A DNA stretch of 64,000 nucleotides from Botryosphaeria dothidea (taxonomy: Eukaryota; Ascomycota; Dothideomycetes; Botryosphaeriales; Botryosphaeriaceae). A model generated the notes under the pieces. That model searched no databases. It saw nothing but the letters and a program-made list of their open reading frames with translations, and was not told the origin of the DNA. The DNA is taken from positions 1,054,001 to 1,118,000 of the forward strand of contig WWBZ02000073.1 in NCBI GenBank assembly GCA_011503125.2. The letters are read 5' to 3'. The translations under genes were made by a program, and so were the position numbers. Shown here in pieces: positions 32,225 through 44,100 of this stretch (within the stretch, counting starts at the first letter, position 1; each line of letters begins with the position of its first letter).

Positions 32225-34241
32225 TCACCATGGCTGAATCTCCCCTGGCTTCGGCTTCTTCGTCCTGACGACCTTGTCACAGTTGAGCAGGCAGAGCGGA
32301 TCGTACGCTTGCTTCAGTCTCCTCATGGCATCAACCGTGGTCACGCCCAGCTCATGGTTCAGGTAGTCACGCTTGACGATGCCAACGCCATGCTCACCGG
32401 TGGCAGTTCCTTCCATCTCAATGGCGCGCTTGACCATACGGTGGACGACGCCATCTGCAGCGGCATGCTCGCGGTCATTGTAGAGGAGAATAGCTTTTGA
32501 ACATGATTGTCAGCGAGATCCGAAGAACATTGCACAGACAGGGGCAAAAGACATACCGTGGAAATTTCCATCACCGACATGCCCGACAATGGCACCAATC
32601 AGACCACTCTTATCAATATCCTCCTTCGTCTCCTCAATAATCTGAGGCAGCCTACTGATAGGGACAGCGACGTCGGTCGTCCAGACCTTGTCGCCATCGT
32701 CCCTCTTCTTCGCCATGACGCTCCACAAAGCCTCCTTACGCGCGCTCCACAGCTGGGCCGCCTCGTCCTGGCTCTTAGCGAACTCGAAGCTCTTGCTACC
32801 CGACGACTTTGCCAGGCTTTGCACGATGCTGATATGCTCCTTCACGCTCGTCGGGGTGCCGGCGAACTTGAAGAACAGCGTCGGCGCCTCCTTCCAACGC
32901 TTCGACGTCGAGCCAGCGTCGTTGATGCAGCGCATCTGCACGTCGTCCAGGATCTCAATTGCAGCGATGGGCACGCCGGCGCCGACGACGCGGAAGACGC
33001 AGTCGGCGGCGTCGCGAATGCTGGCGAAGCTGCACACGGCGACGGAGGTGTTCGCTGGCTTGGTTGTCACCTTGAGCGTCGCCTCCGTCACCAGGCCCAG
33101 CGTGCCCTCGCTGCCGATGAACATGCGTGTCAGGTCGTACCCGGCGCTGCTCTTGCGCGGCCGCTGGCGGGTGCGGATGACGGTGCCGTCGGCCAGCACG
33201 ACCGTCAGCGACAGCACCCAGTCACGCATGGTGCCGTAGCGGTAGGCATTGGTGCCGGAGCAGCCGGTGCCTACCATACCGCCGATCTGCGCGCCTGGGC
33301 CCGGGTCGGGCGGGAAGAAGAGGTTATGCTCGGCCAGCTCCTCGTTCAGCGCTTCCCAGCCGACCGCGGGCTGCACGACGACGTCCATGTCGTCCTTGTT
33401 CAGCTTGATGATCTGGTCCATGCGGCTGAAATCGATGCAGATGCCACCTTGGGTGGCCGCGAAGTGCCCTTCCAAGCTCGTGCCGCCAGAGTACGGCGTT
33501 ACTGGTATCCTTCTCGAGTGGCAGATTTTCATGATCTGGCTGACCTCCTCGGTCGAGCCGGGCTTGACGATGGCGAAAGGCACATCGCCGGGGAGAGCGG
33601 GGTATGATGACCACTCGGAGCCGGAATGCGACTTCAGATCTATCTCGTTGGTGGAGACGTTCTCTTCGCCGACGATAGCCTTGAAGTCCACCCATGCCGC
33701 TTGCAGATTACCGGTCGACGTGTCGTGTTTCAGGTCCTCGGTCTTGTATATCGGTACGGTGGAGTCGGTGGGGAGCGAGGCGGGTGTTTGCGAGCCGGCG
33801 TAGTAGCCAGCACCGATGGCGACGAAGATAACTGCAATGGGAAGGAAAAGTCACAATCAGCACCAACTCACCCTTCAACCACCAAGACTGATACTCGTGA
33901 TGGAGGCTCTGCGGGAATTGTAGGGCTATCTTACGGGCTAGCAGTCCCGCGCCTTTGCTGCCGCGACCAGTCAGGTCTCTTTGCGCCGCGTACCGGGCCT
34001 GTTCTGCTTTTTCTCTCTGCAAGCGCGCCTGAGTGCTGTCGTACAGCTGGCCCATGAAGTCCTTGCCATTGCCATTGGAGCCGCCGCCGCTGGCCCACCG
34101 TTGCTGCGAGACACGGCGCGGCACGAGCGAAGAGCGGGGAAAGGGTACGCGTGCGGCGGGGTTGGTGGTGGATGGAGCTCTCGAGAGCAGTGCGGCACGG
34201 CGCAGGGCCGCGTGCGGACGGATCATGTTCGACGTGGGCAT
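32225..34241 (-). CDS. dld1: D-lactate dehydrogenase (cytochrome), mitochondrial
   Basis: Three exons (33935-34241, 32557-33831, 32225-32493) give 616 residues; a second in-frame ATG at 34226 (MIRPHAALRR) would give 611 and an equally good presequence. The enzyme oxidises D-lactate to pyruvate and feeds cytochrome c. The N terminus is Arg/Ser-rich (mitochondrial), followed by one anchor helix (LIFVAIGAGYYAG, ~103-115). The FAD-binding type-4 (PCMH) domain shows PVTPYSGGTSLEGH, GAQIGGMVGTGCSGTNAYRYG and SEGTLGLVTEATLK. The C-terminal FAD-linked oxidase domain contains GHVGDGNFH, split by the second intron exactly after this motif, and GTATGEHGVG. The protein is expected in the inner membrane facing the intermembrane space, as yeast Dld1. 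Confidence 0.95.
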
Positions 34242-35321
34242 TATTGCGATGGAGTGCGACGCTCAAGCTTCATGGCCGGTTGCGGCAGGGCGGGACGGGC
34301 GGCATCAGATGGGTGAGGTGGGTGGATGGAGGCGTGTGAAGAATGCCAGCGCCGTCTGTCCCCGATGCGGCCGCGCGGAGGTTCTGCGGCTGCGATGCGC
34401 CTCTACCGAATAGCTTTGCGATCAACACCATGGGTTCCATCACATCATCTTGTGCCTAAGCACGTACACCGCCCAATCGCTCCGCCCTTATCTCACCACT
34501 GTGGGGTCTTGCTTTCTCTAATTTCGGCTCACCTACGCACTGGCTGGTCTGGACTGCCCTACGAGAATGTGTCGTAAGACTTGCTGTGGCCTTCAAGCAC
34601 GTACCAGCTGCGTTCACATGATGCCGCCGTGCACAGTCGTTGGGACTTGACGTCCAAGGATTATCTGGACACTCATTCGCCTTCGTAGCAATGCTTTAAC
34701 TACTCCTATGCACAGCAGCGCTCCTCTTGGCAGTCGGTTAGGCCACTGATTGGACCGACTACGTATATGGGAGCTGTTAACGAGCCCGCGCGGGACCCAC
34801 AATCACAGAGACGGTGTGTCTCGAAGCAGTGTGCGAATGTCAAATCCATTCGAAAATGCCAACCCAAGTGTGTACGCTATGCATGCTCTGCCCTTTTTGT
34901 GGGGAGAAGTTCGAAGAATGAGTGAAACCCCCCAAAATCCAAAAACGCCTCGCTGTAATGTGCAGCAGAAAAAGAATCCTCCCAATCCTCCCCAAGAATG
35001 TATGTCACAAGAATGCAAAGGTAAACGCCAATGGGCACTAATGCCACGGCCGTGGAGCGCCTTGAAGAGGAAGATGGAGGAACCCTTTCCCAGACCCAGG
35101 ATAGATAATGATAAATGTGGATGATGACGATGATGACGATGATGACGATGATGACGATGATGATAATGTGACCCAACGCCGCGGAACGCATGTGCTATGC
35201 TCAATGCATCCAAATCTGAAATGCCGGCCGGAAACCTTGATAGAGCGGCTTGCGCTCCTCTGCTACAATCGCTTTAGGAAATTGTCGTAACGACTCCTCG
35301 AGTCTCTGGTCGTAGTTTTCG
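34242..35321. other. Intergenic gap with a 9-bp microsatellite
   Basis: It carries the DLD1 promoter and the 3' UTR of the next minus-strand gene. No coding sequence was recognised. A short (ATGATGACG) tandem array lies at 35121-35165. Confidence 0.5.
35121..35165. repeat. Microsatellite, period 9 (ATGATGACG)
   Basis: Four exact copies of the 9-base unit are followed by a fifth with one change. It lies between genes, so it is not evidently coding. Confidence 0.9.
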
Positions 35322-36674
35322 TCATATGCACTTCAACCGGAGCAGTCTTGTGCGGAACCAAGCAACAAAGGTGGCCCAGCGACCCTTTACGCGGCGACGA
35401 GGTCGCTTGCCAGCCGTCGGAGCCCTTTGCAGTTTCGGCACGCTGCTCTGAAGGACGTAGGGCGGAAGGACGCTGTTGTGTGGGGTTGTGTTGTTGCTAG
35501 AAGGGACCGAAGAGTACTCGCCGGCGTCGACAGTAGAGTCGGCCTTCTCGTTGATCTCTTCCATTTCCGGCTTACGGGGATGCCGCTCTTCCAGCTTGGC
35601 ACGTTTCCGCTCCTCGCGATCCCGCCGCTTCGCCGCTTCCTTTTCCGCCTTGCGTTCCTTGGCTTCTTCCTTTGCTTGGAACTCGGCGCGCAAAGCACGA
35701 ATTGAGGCCGCGCGGGATGCGGGGTCGACTGGCGATTCGCGTCCACGAACGAAGCCCATTGCTCTGTCAAGAGAAGTGCGCGAGCTGGGCGAGGTGGCAG
35801 TCTCTGACCTCATCGTGTCCCGTCTTTGCCGAGCAGGATCGTACAAGTTGGATAAGCTTGTTTGCGACCGGCTTCCAAGGCGACTCACGGATCCACTGGA
35901 CACAGAGTGGAGCGGCGCGGGCGCGTTAGGTGTTGATGACATAGAGCCGGACCGGCGACGAGGGTCGTAGGCGTTCTGGCGGTAGAGATATTCGTCGTCA
36001 GACATGATATCGCCGGCCTCGGCGATACAGTCCTCGTCGTAGATAGAGGGAGGCTGAGAGTGCTCGCTCAGGTCGCTGAATTGGCGCGGGGTATGTCGTA
36101 AGAAAGGTGCAGTCGGCTGCCGCCGACCACTTGAACTAGAGAAATCCGAGTTGCTGCTGGTGGAACGGTGGTGGACGTGGCGGTGCCTGGCAGCGGCCGA
36201 AGTGAACGTAACGTCCGTGGCAGAGCGCGGCGGAGCACCAAAGTCGTGGATGCCGAGCCCTGACGGGCTCCCCAGATCCGGCGCAGGTATCGAGAGATCG
36301 AGCGATACGTCGTCACGGGTATGGAGCTTGCGCAGGTACGGCCGCAGCTTGCGGGCAGAATGGACGGCAAGGTCGAGGCTGCGGCGGCCCTCCTCCTGCA
36401 TGCCGGAAGTGTCGACTGGGCGGGAGGGCAACGACGAGATATCCGGTGAGTGCGAGCGGGTAGTGGGGCTGGGGGCAGAGCAGTTTGAATTGCTGGAGCC
36501 GCCGCGCTTGTGTAGTCTTGCATGAGTCGAGGTCGCGCCGGATCTGGAAGTTGTTGTCGCATAGTCCATTCGAGGCGCGCTGGTGGGTGAGAGCGCGCTG
36601 GTGGGCGAGGGCGCGCCGGTATACGACGCGTGCCGCTGCAGCGACGCGGTGCGCAAGAGGGAGTGAGGGGCCAT
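35322..36674 (-). CDS. Ser-rich protein with charged coiled coil, function unknown
   Basis: A single exon gives 450 residues. Most of the protein (1-330) is Ser/Arg/Pro-rich and likely disordered, with several RRxS-type phosphorylation-like sites (RRSLDLA, RRRSGSMSS). Residues ~330-390 form a strongly charged helix (AKEEAKERKAEKEAAKRRD) probably acting as a coiled coil. The last ~25 residues (RRRVKGRWATFVAWFRTRLL) are basic and amphipathic, which could bind a membrane surface. The open frame is long and uninterrupted, and the composition is consistent along its length, so I take it as a real gene. I recognise no named family. Confidence 0.65.
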   Translation of the reverse strand: MAPHSLLRTASLQRHASYTGAPSPTSALSPTSAPRMDYATTTSRSGATSTHARLHKRGGSSNSNCSAPSPTTRSHSPDISSLPSRPVDTSGMQEEGRRSLDLAVHSARKLRPYLRKLHTRDDVSLDLSIPAPDLGSPSGLGIHDFGAPPRSATDVTFTSAAARHRHVHHRSTSSNSDFSSSSGRRQPTAPFLRHTPRQFSDLSEHSQPPSIYDEDCIAEAGDIMSDDEYLYRQNAYDPRRRSGSMSSTPNAPAPLHSVSSGSVSRLGSRSQTSLSNLYDPARQRRDTMRSETATSPSSRTSLDRAMGFVRGRESPVDPASRAASIRALRAEFQAKEEAKERKAEKEAAKRRDREERKRAKLEERHPRKPEMEEINEKADSTVDAGEYSSVPSSNNTTPHNSVLPPYVLQSSVPKLQRAPTAGKRPRRRVKGRWATFVAWFRTRLLRLKCI

Positions 36675-39600
36675 TGTTGGAGAGGGCTGATATCAGCGCC
36701 GGAGGAGTCGAAGTAGTCGCAAGCCAGTATCACCGCATGATGCTGTAATGACGGCGGAGCAGGCGGGACGTCTGGGCGGGCACCTCGCAAGCTGTGGTTC
36801 AGCTGCGCTGGGACCGGTGGTGTCGTATAGTCCGTCGGCGGGTATGAGGCAGTGTCAGGGGGGCAAACGGGATACGGCGCGGTGCGGGCGGCGTTGAAGA
36901 GAGTCCTGGCGTTCGGCGCGCGGGCAGGATCGTGAGCGATGATAGGCGAGGGCGGCTGCGTCAACACTGGTGGGCGCAGCAACGGCCAAACAGGCTTGTG
37001 TATACACGCACAAAGAGACGCGGGAGGCGGCTCTGCAGCGAGGATGGCCTGCTTAAAACCCTGAAGGGATGCGCAGAGCCCCGCGCTCGCGCGCGTCGCC
37101 TGTGGGAAGGGGAGCAGGAGATGGAAGAAGCGGTCGCTGGAAAAAGGCCAGGCGGCGCCCCGAGAGCCAGTTGCTCGGAGGCTTGCCGCAATATTAAGTC
37201 GCGGTCAAGCACCGCAGCGGCACAGCGGGGGAGATGTTTCATCACAACACTGGCCTGCCCAGAAGCCTGGCCGCCGCTGCCCGCCCACGGTTCCATGCTC
37301 CAAGCCTCTGCCATCCTCTGCGTCCCCCGCTTTCGCCCTCGTCGTCGCCCTTCCTGGCGCGCGCGCAGGAATGAAACCAGCCGCTCCTCCGGCCATGTCC
37401 TGGGCCAGGCCGACTCCCAAGCGCTCCGCTCGCCCCGCCTCATTTTTCGTGCGGAATCGCGATAAGCCGGGGGGTGTGTGCGTGCGCTGCCCAGCTGAAA
37501 AGCCGCACGGCATGGCGCAACCCACTGCGAATTGCCGCCGACTGGTGCATGGCTGCAGTCGTCTTGGCAGATCTGCGCTTCGGCAATCTGTGGTTGAACG
37601 CGCGGAACGGGAGGGGACAAGCGGCCGCCGCTGCGGCTGCGTTTGCGAATGGCCGTGGACAGACTCGACCGGCGAAGTATAATCGCGCCCGTCTGCACCG
37701 CATCGTGATATCAGAAGTGCCGCAAGCATGCCCCCGGGGCCATCACGACCGCTTTTCGCCCACCCACCCCGCACGTGCCCACTCCGATGTGCCGACCCCA
37801 CTGCGGCCCACTTTGGAATTCGTCGAGAAGAACCAGGGCGGCGTCCAGAGGCCTCTCGGGGCCCACCGCTCTCATTCCCCGTCCCCAAGGCCTGCTTGGC
37901 CGTGGTCCGCTCGAAGCCGAAGATTAGGTGGCGCTGAGCTTCGCTTGCCCGTCTGCCTGTCAGCAGCCATTCCGCCCGCGTGACGACGTTCGACAGGGCG
38001 CAGGCAGCGTCAGCCACAGGAGGCAATCCTGCTTACGAGTACATACAGTGCTACCTTGAACTCATTCCCAACGCATGTCGCTTAAGCTGTCTCAAACCAT
38101 CTCTCACCCCGCACGCTTGGTCATGACGTTATCAGGGAAGTTGCGTGTAAGGCTGACCAGCCAGGCCAAACAGGCGGAGAAAGCCCGTCGCTCGAGCCAG
38201 GCGTCCTGTCTGCCGGTATGATCGCGACGGTCCTCCCCTTGACATCCGTAGTAGGGATGCTGCTCCTTCCGTCTGAGACGCGCTGGAAATATCTAGAAGA
38301 GAGAGGCACTTCTTCTCTCGCGCAAATCTTATCGCTCTTCCATCGCCAGCCGTGTTGCCTTCTTCCAGCTTCCTTTCGGCCTCCTTGAGCCGACGCATCC
38401 TATCTGACACGGACAACGTTCGGAATAAGATGCGACAGTTTTTACCCCCAAACCTTGCGCTGCCACACGCCCATCTCGGTGACTGTGGTCGCCGAATTAC
38501 TGCACGATAGAGCACTGTCTGAGTCGTCACCTCATATGGCTGCTCACGGCCAGCCGTAATCTCGCCTCTATCGAAATTCAGGGGGATCTGCCGCACAACC
38601 CGCAATACTGCTCGCGGTGATCAACGTCTGCTTTCGTCGCAAGCTAATTATACTCCTCCTCATTTAAAGTCCCACTTTCAAGAACGTCCGGTCGCGGGGG
38701 GTCTACGCTCGGTCGCTGGTACTTGATGCCGAATGTCGCCTTCATGCTCCCCACAGCACACCGGCATCATGCGTCTCAAGTCGGTTTTGTATTGAGTCTC
38801 AACGCCCGAGATTGTTTTGCAGTGAATTCGTTTATGAAGAACCGCCGCAGATCGAACACAGGACCTGTGATCTGCAGCACACGATGACGTTTACGTAGAC
38901 GAAACAACGATGAGCCGGCGGCCCAACTATTTCAATAAAAGATGACGGTCTATGAGGTCAACACAAGGTTCGGGTGTGGAATACTGTACTAAAAGTAGCA
39001 CTCAAATGGATGCTTAGTGAGGGATCGTTTCCGCGATACCAGGCGTGGGGCATATGCAATGACAATAGTGAGACTGTCTGTTTTGAATTTGGGACCAACC
39101 GACGTTATCCTCTGGTGCTTGCACATAGTCATTTGGGTGCTCCGTGAGACAATATATCAAAAGGATTTCCCGACACATCGTATGCTACGTATTCGTGCCT
39201 GTAGATCATTCGCGTTGGCGCTACAGAAAACAAGGTTGGAAGTTGGTGTTGAAGGCGGAGACATTCTGGTAATGTGCCCAAGACAAATCGCGGGGGATCA
39301 CCACAAGGTGCTGTACAAATGTGCATGGACCATCTTACCCGGGTCCGAAATTGAGCTTATCCAACAAGAGAAGATCTCGAGCCAGAGGCTCGTTTCTGAT
39401 GGCGGTTTCGTAAGATCGCGAAGAGACCAAACAAGCGGACAGGCACAAGAAAGCAGCCGGTCGGCGGTCACGTCTCAAGTTACGCAGCCTCTGTAATGTT
39501 TTGGACCTGTCCAGAGCATAGAGACGAACGCGCAAGACTAGCATGCAAGCTAAAGACTTAAGTGACGTAATATTGTTGCTTCGAACAAGCTAGGTAGAAA

Positions 39601-41190
39601 GTGATGGCACATGAGCCGACTCTTTTGCAATCTGGCGGAAGGTGAGATCGATCAATAAGGATTCAAAAAGACCTCGTCATTGCTTGACCAGCCTTTTTAC
39701 AAGTAGACAATTGCCTAGGTTCCTATGGACCTGTTCCGTGTTCTCATACTTGATCAAATACTTCCACAGCCCCTTACAAAGAATAAGAGTACTTGTCCCT
39801 TCTGGGGCTTGGAAACTCGCAGATATTCATACGCTTGCTTGGAAGTAGCAGGATCAGAGAGACCAAGAGCTATATCATGGTGATGAATTCATTGTGTATG
39901 TATAATGATGTGGCAGGTAGTTTGCTCCGCGCTTTTGTTTGCAGATCTGGCTGGGATTGGCTCTGCGCAGATTGATGTCTATCTCAGGCATTGAATGAGG
40001 CAAACCTATGTTCGAGAGATGACCTGCAATTGGAAGACAATCTTTGCATGTTCTTCAAGATACGGCCTCTTGGCTACAAAGGTGACACATGGTATGGGGG
40101 AATATGAATCTCGGGAGATGATTCGTGAATGAAGGTAAACAATTGACTAGAGACACCAACCATACATTACGAAGGCGTGAAAGAAGAAAGTAGCATAATG
40201 CGCGCTATAGGTAGTTAATACAACGGCAGCCGCGACTATTGAGATCGGGCGGTTGTAGGGTAATGGCACTGCATCAACATCCTGATGGTGGTATCTGGAT
40301 GTCCTCCTCCCTCCGAATAATCGACTGTCCTGTTTCTGTGACTCGGGCAGGAGTTCGGTGCGGGTGAACGGGAAGCTGCATGGGGTGCTACAGACGACAG
40401 CTCCGGGTCTTCATGGGGAGTCGAAGCATTCGTCCGGACGTACGTGTATGATGTTTCTACTAACAAAACTGTCTGGATGGATGCTTCGACTCCCCATAGG
40501 AACGATGAACTGATGTTTGTCAAGTTGGCACATGGCGTTGACCTCTGTACTTCGCTGCGGCTCCACCCGCTCGGGCTAAGGGTGGCCGCAGTTTGGCAAG
40601 CGATCGTCCCGACACCATTCACACATTTTAGTTGTTAACACCAGTTCACCTACCAGACAGTCTGATGATGCGTTGACGGAAGACGATCGTGTTGAGTGAA
40701 TTGGCGGACCGTCGCGAAGTGACCGCACTGGCGGTGTTAAGCTCGAGCGAGTCGGTGAGCAGGGGGCGGCCGGGCTAGTCGGCGGCGAAAAATATTTCCA
40801 TGGCCTAGGAAGCTGACCGACCTCATGCTCCCGGCGCCCCTACCATCGCGTCCACCGTCTTGCGCGAGCGAGTTCAAATCATCTCCCCCGACGCGACGTT
40901 GTGCGCCACGTTCGCCGCATACGTGATAGGATCCCTGTAGAGGCCAGGCAGCTTCGCGTGCAGCCGCGCATCCAGGTAAATAAGCCATCCTCTTCCTGCC
41001 TTCGCGTCGAGGCGCTGACCATCAACAGACACGCGCATCACCTCCCCACCCCGTCAACCTTTTCCGTTCATCGCGCACTCGAGCGCGCATACCCGACGTG
41101 CTGCTTCGAGTTGCTGCGAAGCGCGTTGCAGACTAGATCATCCTCGACTGCTGACCAGTCGCAGCGCGCGCGTCCACCCCAACCGCCACC
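36675..41190. other. Gene-poor stretch, GC-rich flanks with AT-richer core
   Basis: The 4.5 kb hold no gene I can support. The left part (36.7-38.1 kb) is GC-rich and is the promoter side of the Ser-rich gene. From about 38.6 to 40.7 kb the sequence turns clearly AT-richer, with short frames only, as in decayed repeats or silent intergenic DNA. A 27-bp inverted repeat lies at 40413-40497. The last few hundred bases lead into the nucleoporin gene. Confidence 0.5.
40413..40497 (+). repeat. 27-bp inverted repeat with 31-base loop
   Basis: The arms are 40413-40439 and 40471-40497. Twenty-four of 27 positions pair by Watson-Crick rules; the other three (positions 18, 20 and 24 of the left arm) are U-G or G-U wobbles in a plus-strand RNA, so that RNA would form an uninterrupted 27-bp stem. 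The element is not inside a recognised gene. Confidence 0.85.
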
Positions 41191-44100
41191 ATGTCGAAGC
41201 GCGGCGCGACCCAGCAGTTGAGCAAGGAGGGAAACTTCTTCGGAGATGGCTCAGGCGACGTGTCGGGCGATGATAAGCCTAGGAAGGCTACGGCGGCACA
41301 GTTGGCGAACAGAAAGTGAGTGCGGATCCATTGTCTGCAAGAGAATATCTAGAGTATGCGGGGTTGGCGTGAGCGGCGGCTGCGCCAGCGGAGTCGGTCG
41401 CCGCGCGGGGGTGGTTGGGACGTTTCGCTTTCACTTTCACGCTGGCTATTGTTGCTAATGCTATTGTCTATAGACTGAAGCCACTTAAGGGCCGCCCACG
41501 AGTAGCAGGCTCGGTAAGTTTCCTCTCCACACCACACACCACACAGCACACGCCACATCTGCATCCACACCTTCTACACTTCGTTCCTCTCTCTTTAAGC
41601 AGCAATGAGCTTTTCGGAGCTTCTTGATTCGGTCATCAACGCGCCGCCTCCGTCACGGAGGCGGCAGGGCCCGGTTCCTAGGCCGGCCAACGCGGTGGCT
41701 CCAACGCCGGTCACCATCGCTGGAGTTACTCCTAGCGCTCCGCAGCCAAGCCAGCCTGCTGTTGCTCCTAGCGCTCTGCAGTCAAGTCAGCCTGAGGTTG
41801 CTCCTAGCGCTCCGCAGCCAGGTCAGCCTGAGGCCTCGCCTGCTCCTGAGCAGAATGAAGCTGCTCCGAAACGCTGCAGAAGAGTGGCATCAAAGGCTCC
41901 CAGGAAGACAAACCCTGACCCTGACGCCCGGATGAATATGACAGAACTTTACGATTTGCTTAAAGAACAATATCCGGACATAACTAACCAATACCGCGAG
42001 CAGTCCAATACGTCCCAAAGCTTCCCGCCGCCTTCCCAGCAGCAGTCCGGGACCAACGCTTTCGCTGGATTTTCTCCTGCACCCCCTAGTGGTGGTTTCA
42101 ACTTCAGTGCTGGTCCAGGTTCTGCCCCAAACCCATTCGCATCACAGAATACCGGCAGTAGCAACAGCGGCGGCGGCACCAATTTCTCGTCGTCTTTCAC
42201 ATTCGGTAGCAACAACAACGCGAGCACCCCTTTTGGTAACATCGCCCAGCCTTTGCCAGCAAGCAATGCATTTGGCACCACTCAATCCTCCAGCACTCCG
42301 TCCAACAACGTCTTTGGCGCATCATCGTCAGCGCCCACTAACAACGTGTTTGGAAGCAACAACACATCATCTGCACCGACCTTGAGCTTGTTTGGAGCGT
42401 CGTCTAGTGCGCAGCCAAACGCGTTCGCCGGCAACTCAGGTTCGACGAACAACGCATTTGCAACCAGCTCACCGGCGCCTTCGGGCAGTGCTTTTGGTGC
42501 TACTTCCTCTGCAGCTCCCTCGAACAACATCTTCGCTTCGGCAACATCAGATGCCCCTACCGGCAGCTTGTTCGGAGCTTCGACTTCGGCTAACTCAACC
42601 AACCTCTTCGGTACAGCGACCTCTTCACCATCGACGAACATGTTCGCAAATTCTACCACCCCGGCTCAAACCTCTGATACGTCAAGTCAGCCATCGTCAA
42701 ACAACATTTTCGCAACGGCCTCGTCGGCTCCGAGCAACAATGTGTTTGGAAGCACTGCCGCTTCCACAGGTCCCTCCAACATGTTCGGCAATACTACTTC
42801 TTCTACTCCATCCAGTAGCATCTTCAGCGGTGCCACCACTTCATCCGCTCCATCGAATGTGTTTAGCAGTGCCGCCACCTCGACTGCACCTTCAAACCTC
42901 TTCGGCAATGCCACAACCTCATCTGCCCCCTCTAACAACATGTTCAGCAGCTCCACAACCTCACCTGCGCCTTCGAACATGTTCGGCAATGCCCCAGTCT
43001 CGTCTGCTCCATCGAGCAGCGTGTTCGGTGGTGCGGCTACATCATCTGCCCCGCCTACGGCTTTGTTTAGTAACCCCACTTCCACCACACCTTCCGCTCC
43101 TACGGCTGCTGGGAATACAACTTCAGGGAACTCCAACAATATCTTCGCCAGCTCGGCTCAGCAATCGGGATCAAGCAGTTCTTCTCAGACACCCAACTTG
43201 TTTACTCAGTCAACGCCTAACTCAGCGCCTCAGTCTGGCATATTCAACTTTGGAGGTCAGGTGGGCGCGAATACGGCGAGCGAATCTAGCGGGAATCCCC
43301 CTGCAACTAGTCGCCCACCGCAGACCTCGACTAGCAACTTGTTCTCACAATCCGTCTCTGGGTTCCAGCCCTCGTCTGGCGGAGCCGGTCTCTTCAATTT
43401 CTCAGCGCAGAGCCCTTCCAGGCCTGCCACTGAAACTGCTACAGCTGCTGATTCAGGTGCTAAGAAGGACTCCGCTGATACCGGAGATATTCAATCAAAG
43501 CCCTCGAACAACTTGTTTGCTCAACCTCCCTCAAACGCTGCTCCACAACTGGGTTCTAGCCTCTTCGGTTCCACCGTCCCCAGCCCGAGCCAGCCCAGCT
43601 CGAGCGGTACTCCTCAAGCGGGCACGAACCTCTTCGGCTTTAGTGGGCAGAACACCACTCAAAGTACAGACTCGAAGGCTCAGGAGGAGTCGAGCTCGAA
43701 GCCAAGCAGCACGGCAAGCTTGTTCGCAAGAGCGGCGTCTGGTAGCAACACAGCATTCACTCCTAACCAGTCAGGTCAGAGTGACACACCGAAGCAAGAT
43801 AAACCGGCTGGACCAGTATCGAGCACGAATCCTTTCTCAACCATTGCGCCTTCCTCGTCTTCGCTTACCAGCTCAGCTGCACCTGCATTTCAAATCAACG
43901 GGGCATCGTCGACCCAGGATAAGACCGATGCTAAGCTTGATGGTACCTCCAAATCAGCTGCTCCGGCCGCCCAACATACAAGCACCATCTCCCAAGGCTC
44001 TACGGGCAGCAGCTCAGACGCGACCAAATCTGATACAAAGAAGGTCGAGATGTTCAGATCTGTTCGTACTCTGAACGCCTGGTTCAAGCTCAGGATTTCA

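Noticed and set aside
39017..39496. 159-codon frame in the AT-richer island
   Set aside because: No domain or family resemblance and no supporting splice signals; it could be a degraded fragment, but nothing identifies it.
42392..44074. 560-codon open frame overlapping the nucleoporin in another frame
   Set aside because: An artefact of Ser/Ala/Asn-rich FG-repeat coding sequence read in a shifted frame; composition is Leu/Arg/Pro-rich without domains.
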